A stretch of 60,081 bases of DNA from Olavius algarvensis Delta 4 endosymbiont. GTDB lineage: Bacteria > Desulfobacterota > Desulfobacteria > Desulfobacterales > CAJINA01. Position numbers and translations under genes: made by a program. The notes beneath the pieces are model-generated. The model ran no database searches and was not told the origin of the DNA. It saw only the letters and a program-made list of their open reading frames with translations. The DNA is taken from positions 1 to 60,081 of the forward strand of contig CAJINA010000147.1 in the NCBI GenBank assembly GCA_905176665.1, given 5' to 3'. Below, one piece after another: positions 18,995 to 26,088 of the stretch. How positions within the stretch are numbered: the first letter of the stretch is position 1; each line of letters begins with the position of its first letter.

Positions 18995-19639
18995 CTACTC
19001 CAAATCCGCGTGCTTGAAATAGCCGTCTATCACCATCTGGGAATCGAGTTTGACAAGGGAGGCATAAGATCGCAGAAAATTCTTCAAATACAATTCGGAC
19101 GGCAGGTTTTGATAATCATTGGCTTCAATCGCCTTGATGGTCGAGATGCTGATCCGGGTGGCATCGTAAATCTCTTCCAGCGACACGCCGATTTTCAAAC
19201 GCAGCTTCTTAAGGTCCTGACCGCTGATCTCCGCCGATGAAGCGATGTCCCGGGAAAGCTGACTGATGGAGGCCTCACTGATCTTCTTCGAAATTTTTCT
19301 TTTCAGGTGGCTTTTACCGGGGCCCCCCTTTGTTTCAAAAAGCGGCACGGGCTTTCTGGGTTGATTCGACACCCGCTTGGAAGGGTCGAGTGCACCCGCC
19401 GCGATCAACGACTGATCGTAGGCTTCGCGCCGGGGAGCGTCAGTCAGGGTCCGGAAGGCTGTTTCAAGTGTCTTGATGATCTCCTGCCGCTCCTCTTCCG
19501 GAAAGAGTGAATAGGTTGCCAGAGAGTCCGGCTCATAGATGGACAGGGCGTCGGTATAGGCTTGCTTGAGTTCAAAGATAGACGCATCGGCCGGCACCCG
19601 CAGCATCTCATAGTAGTTCAGGTCATTGAAGTTTTTCAT
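18995..19639 (-). CDS. J-like domain fused to RodZ-type helix-turn-helix
   Basis: 214 residues, ATG at 19639. Residues 1-80 align with a J domain (LNYYEMLRVPADASIFELKQAYTDAL ... LETAFRTLTDAPRREAYDQSL), but the HPD tripeptide reads EPD, so DnaK stimulation is doubtful. A basic linker (90-125) follows. Residues 140-210 form an HTH_25/RodZ-type domain: SGQDLKKLRLKIGVSLEEIYDATRISISTIKAIEANDYQNLPSELYLKNFLRSYASLVKLD, the last part being the typical 'LP-x-x-x-Y-x-x-x-F-L-R-x-Y-A' signature. RodZ-type HTHs often bind proteins (MreB) rather than DNA. It overlaps the 3' end of the MinD-like gene by 17 bases, so translation is probably coupled. Confidence 0.8.
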   Translation of the reverse strand: MKNFNDLNYYEMLRVPADASIFELKQAYTDALSIYEPDSLATYSLFPEEERQEIIKTLETAFRTLTDAPRREAYDQSLIAAGALDPSKRVSNQPRKPVPLFETKGGPGKSHLKRKISKKISEASISQLSRDIASSAEISGQDLKKLRLKIGVSLEEIYDATRISISTIKAIEANDYQNLPSELYLKNFLRSYASLVKLDSQMVIDGYFKHADLE

Positions 19640-20558
19640 GGTTTGCGGCCTGCAACTGGCGCTTGGTGCGGCACACAGAGACGAGTTGTTGGGTGATGCC
19701 TTTCAAGTCCGTGGCAGTCTCTGTATATGGATATTTGTGGACGAAAAGCTTCTTCAGGTTAATACTATCGTGAACCCGGTCATCATAACCGATATTGCCC
19801 AGAAATTCAAAATCCGAGTAGAAGTGGCGATTGCAGACGATTTGGAGTTTTTCACCCAGGGCGGCATCGTTTATCTTGCGGAATTGATTCAAGATCATGC
19901 TGAATTGAAACCGTGCCAGGGTTCCGCGCAGCAGCGCTTCTTTTTCCGGATCATAGCGCAAGACCCGATCGATCACATCCGGCGTGTTGAGTTGCCCCCG
20001 GTGGGCCTGGTCCACCGAATCTTTTACCGCGGAGTGAAAAGAGTGTTTTTTCATAAGCAGCTTAAGTTTGCGCAGATATACCGTGCGAATAAACCGGATT
20101 GTATTCTCCACCGAGGTCGGCTCGGGGGTGAACACCATGATACCGAAATGTGAGGTGAGAAAAATATCCAGGGTATTGAAGCTTGTTCCGGCGCCCAGAT
20201 CCAAAAGCACGTAATCATAGGGTAGGGTTTGCAGGGCTTTAATGATTCTCATCTTCTGCTGGTAGTACAAATTAGCAATCTCCATGGAACACTGTGCGGA
20301 ACTGATCAGAAAAAGATTGGGGATCAGGGTTGGTACGGCAGTCAGCTCCAGGTCGCTGACGGATTTCTCCATGAAGCGGTGCAGGCCATTATCCGGGGGT
20401 TTGACACCTACCATGGTATGCAGATTTGAGGCCCCCAGGTCCAGATCTACCAGCACAACCCGTTTGCGCTGTTTGGCCAAAAGGGCGCCGAGGCCGGCAG
20501 TGACGAAACTCTTTCCCGCTCCGCCTTTACCGCCTCCAATGGGAAGTATTTGGCTCAT
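19623..20558 (-). CDS. MinD/FlhG-like deviant Walker ATPase
   Basis: 311 residues, ATG at 20558. N-terminal deviant Walker A GGKGGAGKSFVTAGLGALLA (residues 8-27), switch I region VVLVDLDLGASNLHTMVG, and Walker B region YDYVLLDLGAGTSFNTLDIFL followed by TPEPTSVENTIRFIR, all of the MinD/ParA class. Compared with MinD it has an insertion at about 175-215 (KLLMKKHSFHSAVKDSVDQAHRGQL) and lacks a clear C-terminal amphipathic membrane helix. Such proteins place other complexes at cell poles or control flagellar number. The tight overlap with the J/HTH gene implies they act together; no flagellar genes are in view, so a positioning role for another structure is possible. Confidence 0.85.
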   Translation of the reverse strand: MSQILPIGGGKGGAGKSFVTAGLGALLAKQRKRVVLVDLDLGASNLHTMVGVKPPDNGLHRFMEKSVSDLELTAVPTLIPNLFLISSAQCSMEIANLYYQQKMRIIKALQTLPYDYVLLDLGAGTSFNTLDIFLTSHFGIMVFTPEPTSVENTIRFIRTVYLRKLKLLMKKHSFHSAVKDSVDQAHRGQLNTPDVIDRVLRYDPEKEALLRGTLARFQFSMILNQFRKINDAALGEKLQIVCNRHFYSDFEFLGNIGYDDRVHDSINLKKLFVHKYPYTETATDLKGITQQLVSVCRTKRQLQAANHEKLQ

Positions 20559-20592
20559 GCTTGTGTTGGTGGCCTCTCCAAGCAGCGATTGC

Positions 20593-23022
20593 TTAGCCGG
20601 CGACAGGTTGTAAAGCTTCGCGTATGGCTCCGGCTATTTCAGATTTTATTGCCGGTTTCATGATCAACCGACGGATACCGATTTTCTGGGCCCGGTCTTC
20701 GTCGATCAGCTTGCTGAAACCGGTGCAAAGTATGACCGGTATTTCAGGACGGATCTTCATGAGCTCGCGGGCAAGCAGGTCGCCGGTGATCTTCGGCATG
20801 GTCATGTCGGTGATTACAAGGTCAAACGCCTGCGGTGTGTTTTCGAAAATTTCAAGTGCTTCTATGGGATCACTGACGGCTCTGACCCGGTATCCAAGAC
20901 TTGCGAGCATCTGCTCCAGCATCCGGGCAATCTGATCTTCATCATCGACCAGCAGGATACGTTCATCGCCTTTCTCAATCTTGACCGGGGTCCGGCCATC
21001 CGTTTTTACGTCCTTGTATATTCTGGGGAGATAGACATTGAAAGTAGTGCCGTTGCCCGGTTCACTGTAGACCTGAATGTCGCCGTCATAGCCTTTAATG
21101 ATACCATGCACGACGGCCAGTCCCATGCCGGTTCCTTCACCGACCTTCTTGGTGGTAAAATAAGGTTCAAAAATTCTTTCCAGAACATCCTTGGACATAC
21201 CGTACCCGGTGTCGGCCACGGTCAATTTTACATAGGTTACCGGCTCCTGGCTGCCCGGTAGGTCTTCCGATGCGATCTGTATTTCTTCCAGCCCGACTAT
21301 CAATGTCCCTCCATGGTCCTGCATGGCATGGAAGGCATTGGTGCACAGGTTCATGACAACCTGCTGGATCTGCGTCGGATCGGCCAGCACCGGTCCACAG
21401 TTCTCATCAATTCGCTGTACCACTTCAATGGTTGCCGGTAGGGTAGCCCGCAGCAGGTTCAGGGCCTCTTTGACGGCCCTGTGAATTTTCAAGGGAATGC
21501 GGCCCTGGTGGTCGAGGCGGCTAAAGGTGAGAATCTGTTCCACCAGTTTGCGCGCTCGTTGCGCGGCGGTCATAATTTCATTCAGGTTTTCACGGGCCGG
21601 TGACCCTTCAGAGATCTCGTCCAGAGCCATTTCCGTGTAGCCCAGGATGGGGTAGAGGATATTATTGAAGTCGTGAGCCACGCCACCAGCCAGCGTACCG
21701 ATGGCTTCCATTTTTTGTGAGTGGCGCACCTGTTTTTCGAGCTTGGCCTTCTCCTGCTCATAACTGATCAGCGATTCCTTCATGCAGGCGAAAGAGTCGG
21801 CGGTATCCTGGATTTCCTTGTAGAGGGAATTGACCTCGTTCAGGCTGTCAAATTCATGATTCCGGATAGCGCGGGATTCATGCTCGAGATCAGCCATGGG
21901 CTTGATGATGCCGCGGGCCATGATCAGGGCAATAAACGTGGTCATGATGGAGATGGCAATCGTTACGAAAATATTGAACATCCGGTTGGCCTTGATTTCC
22001 CCCAGGTAGTCGTCTTCCGGCAGGTAGACACCGATTAGCCAGGGCCACTGCCGGTCTGAAAACGGGACGAACATCACATTGAAAATCTTGCCTTCGTTTT
22101 CGAACTTGGCAAAAAGCGGGTCTTCGATAATCAACTGACCATTGGCATCGGTCTCCCAGTTTACGGCCTCGAAAGCCTTACGGCTGAGGACATCATCGAT
22201 TTCATTGATTTTTACCAGACGGGTTTTGCCCGGGGAGAGCGCGTTGGGCCGGGTAATCTTCGTTAGGTCGGGAAAAGCCACCACATCCTTGTTGTGGTTG
22301 AGTAAAAAGGCCTTACCATTTTTACCGATCCGCAGTTTGCCGATAAAGGTGGACAACTGGTCGATACGGATGTCGACGCCGACAATGCCTTTGAAATTTT
22401 TATCGTTTTCGTAGACCGGTCCGGCGATTGTGATACCGGGTTTCTGCGAGGTAAAAAATACATAGGGATCGGTCCAGACAATGTCTTCCAGACGTTTGGC
22501 TTTTTTGTACCAGGGGCGGATCCGGGGATCATATCTGTCGCTTGGATCTTTTTCGCGTTCGATCAGTTTCAGGTTGGCGTCCCTGTAGACCAGGTCGACC
22601 TGGCGAACACCTTCGGGGTGCCGGATGATTTTAGTCCGGAATCCGTCGGGTGTATGTATCCGGCTGCGCCGAACATCGAAAAAATCTCCTTCAGGGGTTC
22701 CGAAGTAGATGCCCGCAAAATGAGGATAGATGGCCATCTGATCAAAGAAATACCGCTCCAGTGAATTAAATTTCGGGATGTCATTGCTGACAACATTTGC
22801 GGAGATGAGACGTTTGGTCAGATGGGCGGCGCCCTGCGCCAGAGCCAGGTGGTGTTTGGACTGCTCCATGGCAAAGACGGCGATATTCTCCATGATGTCC
22901 CGGGCGTGCCCGAGAAGGACCCGCTGGGAAGTGATGTAGGAGGAGGAGACGGTGATAGCCTGTGTGCCCCAGATTATAACCAGGAGCCCCAATATCAGGG
23001 CCCATCTAATGGAGATCTTCAT
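20593..23022 (-). CDS. Hybrid sensor histidine kinase, dCache sensor
   Basis: 809 residues, ATG at 23022 with AGAGGATG upstream. Order: TM1 (8-28); a periplasmic dCache-type sensor (35-345) with the characteristic YDPRIRPWYKKAK and a second PAS-like lobe (VGVDIRIDQLSTFIGKLRIGKNGKAFLLN); TM2 (about 347-368); a short linker; HisKA with AGGVAHDFNNIL; HATPase with MNLCTNAFHAMQ, DTGYGM, GEGTGMGLAVVHGI; and a C-terminal receiver with ILLVDDED and phosphoacceptor Asp in DLVITDMTMPK. A hybrid kinase that would pass phosphate from its His to its own receiver and likely onward to an Hpt protein not seen here. Ligand unknown; dCache domains often bind small organic acids or amino acids. 34 bases upstream of the MinD-like gene, same strand. 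Confidence 0.92.
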   Translation of the reverse strand: MKISIRWALILGLLVIIWGTQAITVSSSYITSQRVLLGHARDIMENIAVFAMEQSKHHLALAQGAAHLTKRLISANVVSNDIPKFNSLERYFFDQMAIYPHFAGIYFGTPEGDFFDVRRSRIHTPDGFRTKIIRHPEGVRQVDLVYRDANLKLIEREKDPSDRYDPRIRPWYKKAKRLEDIVWTDPYVFFTSQKPGITIAGPVYENDKNFKGIVGVDIRIDQLSTFIGKLRIGKNGKAFLLNHNKDVVAFPDLTKITRPNALSPGKTRLVKINEIDDVLSRKAFEAVNWETDANGQLIIEDPLFAKFENEGKIFNVMFVPFSDRQWPWLIGVYLPEDDYLGEIKANRMFNIFVTIAISIMTTFIALIMARGIIKPMADLEHESRAIRNHEFDSLNEVNSLYKEIQDTADSFACMKESLISYEQEKAKLEKQVRHSQKMEAIGTLAGGVAHDFNNILYPILGYTEMALDEISEGSPARENLNEIMTAAQRARKLVEQILTFSRLDHQGRIPLKIHRAVKEALNLLRATLPATIEVVQRIDENCGPVLADPTQIQQVVMNLCTNAFHAMQDHGGTLIVGLEEIQIASEDLPGSQEPVTYVKLTVADTGYGMSKDVLERIFEPYFTTKKVGEGTGMGLAVVHGIIKGYDGDIQVYSEPGNGTTFNVYLPRIYKDVKTDGRTPVKIEKGDERILLVDDEDQIARMLEQMLASLGYRVRAVSDPIEALEIFENTPQAFDLVITDMTMPKITGDLLARELMKIRPEIPVILCTGFSKLIDEDRAQKIGIRRLIMKPAIKSEIAGAIREALQPVAG

Positions 23023-23509
23023 GCAGCATCCTCTTAAGCCAGCGGGTACGGGAATATTACCTCAAGCTGTTTTTATAGCATAAAGTGCCCGGTGAGCTCA
23101 AGGGCCAGCACAGATGGCTTAACTATATTAAAAAATTGAGATTTTTATGTGCCTTGAGGGCCTCAATCAGACTGTAATTCAGATTCGGTGGCTGTCGCCG
23201 GCCCTTTATGCCCGGGGGTCGGAGGTAACCGGGCCGTGGGACGCGACCCGGCCCCTCTAAGAACCGGCGGGATGCATGCCGGTGTTTTGGCCCCCCTGTT
23301 CATATGATAGCGTCCACCTATTGTCCGTCCACAAATGGTAGGTTTTGGCTCAGAGCAAGGCGTGAGCGATTTTGAAACCGCAGGCATAGTATTCTATTTC
23401 GAGGATAGCGCTAACGGTTGTGCCTATCGGCTTGAAAACCGGCGCTGCACGCTCAAAAGAGCGAAAACGCAACTCTGGGCTAAAAGATGCCGTTTGTGGA
23501 TGGGCACTT
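23023..23509. other. Intergenic region, partly MITE-like
   Basis: 487 bases. The right 187 bases are the repeat element at 23321-23507. The left part holds GC-rich inverted segments (around 23190-23270, GGCCGGCGACAG-type) and no gene I can support. Confidence 0.5.
23321..23507. repeat. MITE-A copy 1
   Basis: Terminal inverted repeats GTCCGTCCACAAATGG (23323-23338) and CCGTTTGTGGATGGGCAC (23490-23507). The interior contains GAGCGATTTTGAAACCGCAG and CTATTTCGAGGAT, shared with copy 2 at 54710-54878. No coding capacity. The right end lies 2 bases from the stop codon of the gene at 23510. Confidence 0.8.
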
Positions 23510-23911
23510 CTATTTTGTGGGGGTTATATCCAGGTACAGCGGAATGACATGCAGGTCGGAGGTCATTTCCATGGTTTCGCCACAATGCCAGCGGTCGATT
23601 TTGTAAATCCCATCGAGGCGTGCGGCGATTTTTTCAGCCAGTTCCTTGATATTGATAACCGGGTGGCGGGCAAATACATTCGGCAGACCATAGGTGAGAT
23701 TGCAGGCCAGGCACTTGCCCGGCTTGGAGGTCAGGTGGAATTCAAACTCGAGTCTTTCCGGCGTGCCCTGCCGGAAGGCCAGGCTGATATTGAACGCCCC
23801 TTCATCCGCATCACCAAAAAGGGCTTCAAAAAATTGATCGGTCTTTTCGGGCGGCATGAGTTTGTTCAGCAGGGATTGGTCAAACACATTGGAAAGTTCG
23901 GCTGCGGGCAT
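23510..23911 (-). CDS. Conserved small protein with CxxC, function unknown
   Basis: 133 residues, ATG at 23911. Acidic, soluble, no signal peptide. Features: an N-terminal helical part (LSNVFDQSLLNKLMPPEKTDQFFEALFGDADEGAFNISLAF), a central PGKCLACNLTYGLPNVFARHP motif with a CxxC that could bind metal or form a disulfide, and a C-terminal ELAEKIAARLDG...WHCGETMEMTSDLHVIPLYLDI. From memory this resembles a small family largely confined to sulfate-reducing Desulfobacterota that carries misleading automatic names in databases; I cannot verify that here. Function unknown. Its 3' end touches MITE-A copy 1. Confidence 0.7.
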   Translation of the reverse strand: MPAAELSNVFDQSLLNKLMPPEKTDQFFEALFGDADEGAFNISLAFRQGTPERLEFEFHLTSKPGKCLACNLTYGLPNVFARHPVINIKELAEKIAARLDGIYKIDRWHCGETMEMTSDLHVIPLYLDITPTK

Positions 23912-23995
23912 GACAGGAGCAACTCCTTTGCTGACGGTTTAGCTTTATATAGTAGATCCAACCAATGAATGAAATAACTTTTTGGTCAGGCCGAA

Positions 23996-24607
23996 TCAAT
24001 AGACTGCCTCTCTTTTCAAGACAGCTTCGACCCCGGCCAGACCATCAACTGTAAAAGCCGCCATGCCCAGTGAACGGGCTGTTTCCACATTGGCCAGATT
24101 ATCATCCATGAACAGAACTTTTTCGGGCCGGCAATCCAGGGATTCCAGGGCATGCCAGAAAGCTTCCCGGTCCGGTTTGACGAAGCCGGTCTGAAAAGAA
24201 GGAAAGTTGCTGCTGAAATAGGGTGCCAGGTCCATTTCAGTGCATATTCTGTTCCAGTGCAGTTCACTTATGTTGGACAGGCTGGCCAGAGTATACTGCT
24301 TGGCCAGGTCGGTTAACAGGGCCTGGGTTCCGGGGTATGTCCGGCGCGGCCAGTATAAAAATTCAGATAAAAAGGCTTCATTGGAAACACGCAAGTCAAA
24401 TTCCGCTATCATGGCGCCGCTGAATTTCTCCGGAGTAGATTGACCGGTTTCAAATTCCCTGACAGCTGGGGATGAAAGCCAGCGCTCCCACAGCTGGTCT
24501 TCGGTGAAACGGCCGCGGGTCCATTCGAGCATAATCGGCACCCCGGTCAACTCAATCAGAACACCACCGAGATCAAAAAGGAGAATATCAAACGGTCGGG
24601 CAGGCAT
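23996..24607 (-). CDS. HAD-superfamily hydrolase
   Basis: 203 residues from ATG at 24607, chosen because AGAGGA lies just upstream and the catalytic motif follows at once. The longer open frame up to 24685 runs into the nitroreductase gene. Motif I is FDLGGVLIE (the second acid of DxD replaced by G-G), which is usual in one HAD-IA variant where the motif reads D-x-G-G-V. Motif II is TLASLSNIS, motif III the Lys in FVKPDREAFWHALE, and motif IV VLFMDDNLANVETAR. Cap type I (helical). Loss of the second Asp weakens a classic phosphatase mechanism but is common in the YihX-like/epoxide-hydrolase-N-type subgroup. Substrate unknown. 14 bases downstream of the nitroreductase gene. Confidence 0.85.
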   Translation of the reverse strand: MPARPFDILLFDLGGVLIELTGVPIMLEWTRGRFTEDQLWERWLSSPAVREFETGQSTPEKFSGAMIAEFDLRVSNEAFLSEFLYWPRRTYPGTQALLTDLAKQYTLASLSNISELHWNRICTEMDLAPYFSSNFPSFQTGFVKPDREAFWHALESLDCRPEKVLFMDDNLANVETARSLGMAAFTVDGLAGVEAVLKREAVY

Positions 24608-24620
24608 GTATGCAAATCCT

Positions 24621-25157
24621 CTATTTATAGACCGCACCGTACTTTTGCCAGTGGACTTTGTGGTCGGGCAGGCTGCCGCTGGCATGCCCGGAAAGCGTCA
24701 TATCCGGGTATCCCACCGCAATTATGGATTCCACTTCGCGGCCTACGGGAATATCCAGCAAGCCGGCCAGGTGCTGCCCGGCACTGGTGTCGCCGGCATA
24801 CGTTCGTTTGCGGACCTGAATCCAGCAGCTTCCCAGGCCCAGCGAATGGGCCGCCAGATGGATGAAGATGGAAGCGATGGGGCAGTCTTCGACCCACACA
24901 TCGCAACGGTCCGGATCAGCGAGCACCACCATTCCCAGGGGGGCCTCTTTTAGAAATGAGGCGCCATGCGGTTTGCAGCCGGCCATTGCCCCCAGCAGCG
25001 CCCGGTCGGTTACAACCATGAATTCCCAGGGATTCAGGCTGCGGGATGATGGGGACCGCAGGGCAGCTTCCACCAGCAGGTCGATTTTTTCCTTCTCGAC
25101 CGGCTGGTCTTTGAATTTACGGATGCTCCGGCGGCTGGATAGAAGTTCAATAAACAA
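24621..25157 (-). CDS. Nitroreductase-family flavoprotein
   Basis: 178 residues from TTG at 25157, with GGGAGG seven bases upstream. FMN-dependent NAD(P)H oxidoreductase fold. Motifs: the SRRSIRKFKDQPVEKEKIDLLVEAALRSPSSRSLNPWEFMVV N-terminal FMN-phosphate site (Arg/Ser-rich), DCPIASIFIHLAAHSLGLGSCWI in the dimer core, and VESIIAVGYP before the last strand. Length is at the short end of the family. The physiological substrate cannot be inferred; neighbours are a HAD hydrolase (14 bases downstream) and prephenate dehydratase upstream. Confidence 0.88.
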   Translation of the reverse strand: MFIELLSSRRSIRKFKDQPVEKEKIDLLVEAALRSPSSRSLNPWEFMVVTDRALLGAMAGCKPHGASFLKEAPLGMVVLADPDRCDVWVEDCPIASIFIHLAAHSLGLGSCWIQVRKRTYAGDTSAGQHLAGLLDIPVGREVESIIAVGYPDMTLSGHASGSLPDHKVHWQKYGAVYK

Positions 25158-25236
25158 GTTAAAGCCTCCCTTTAATCGGTTACTAAGCTGTTGTAAAACG
25201 ACATATCACGCCGGCGTTCGCTGCAAGCGACAGGGT

Positions 25237-26088
25237 TTATCTGAATCTTTGGGGCGCCGCGTAATACTCTCCCAAAACGGCAACATTTTCGCAGTAGAAA
25301 TCGAGCTCCTCAAGGGCCAGTTGCACATGGGCGTCCCGTGTATGACCTTCAAAAGTGATAAAAAACTTGGCTGTTTGCGGTGAGACGCCCACCGGAATAT
25401 AGCTCTCCAGTTTTATCAGGTTGACGGCATTGGTTGCAAATCCGCCCAGCGCCTTGTAAAGCGCCGCCGGGATGTTGCGCACTGAAAACAGCAGGGAGGT
25501 AATCACCGGCTGCATATCCGGGTCCGGACTGGCCGGCTCTTTGGCGATGGTTACAAAAACAGTGGTGTTGTCGTGGCTGTCTTCCATATTGGGCTGGATA
25601 TTTTGCAATCCGTAGATTTCACCGGCCAGCTCGGAGGCCAGGGCTGCTTTGGACGGATCGTTCCAGTGGGCCACGTCCCTGGCCGCCAGGGCCGTGTCCA
25701 TATAATTGTGTATGTTCACGGCCATCTTGTTCAGGCTCCGGCGGCACTGCATCAGGGCCTGGGGATGGGAGTACACATCTTTGACGTTCTCCAGCAAGGC
25801 GCCCTTGGGAACAAACAGGTGGTGTGCTATGGCCTGAAAATGTTCGGCCACAATATAAACATGTTTACCGGGCCAGAGGTTGTGAATTTCAGCTACGCGT
25901 CCGGCCTCGGAATTCTCGATGGGTATCATCCCCATATCCGCCTTTGCGTTTTCTACGGCATCGAATACCTCATCAAACGTATGGCAGGGCAAGGTGGCCA
26001 GGCCGGGGTAGGCTTTGCGGCAAGCCAGGTCGGTATGGGCCGCATTCACCCCCTGAAAGGCTATGATCTTTGTAGAAGGTTCAGTCAT
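25237..26088 (-). CDS. pheA: Prephenate dehydratase with ACT domain
   Basis: 283 residues, ATG at 26088. Converts prephenate to phenylpyruvate in phenylalanine synthesis. Dehydratase domain about 5-185: IAFQGVNAAHTDLACRKAYPGLATLPCHTFDEVFDAVENAKADMGMIPIENSEAGRVAEIHNLW, HHLFVPKGA, VYSHPQALMQC, and the SHDNTTVFVTIAKEP stretch carrying the conserved T-x-F (here TTVFVT). The ACT regulatory domain (about 200-280) binds Phe for feedback inhibition: SLLFSVRNIPAALYKALGGFATNAVNLIKLESYIP. No chorismate mutase domain, so monofunctional. Its start overlaps the stop of the histidine-kinase gene upstream by 8 bases, an unusual pairing. Confidence 0.93.
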   Translation of the reverse strand: MTEPSTKIIAFQGVNAAHTDLACRKAYPGLATLPCHTFDEVFDAVENAKADMGMIPIENSEAGRVAEIHNLWPGKHVYIVAEHFQAIAHHLFVPKGALLENVKDVYSHPQALMQCRRSLNKMAVNIHNYMDTALAARDVAHWNDPSKAALASELAGEIYGLQNIQPNMEDSHDNTTVFVTIAKEPASPDPDMQPVITSLLFSVRNIPAALYKALGGFATNAVNLIKLESYIPVGVSPQTAKFFITFEGHTRDAHVQLALEELDFYCENVAVLGEYYAAPQRFR

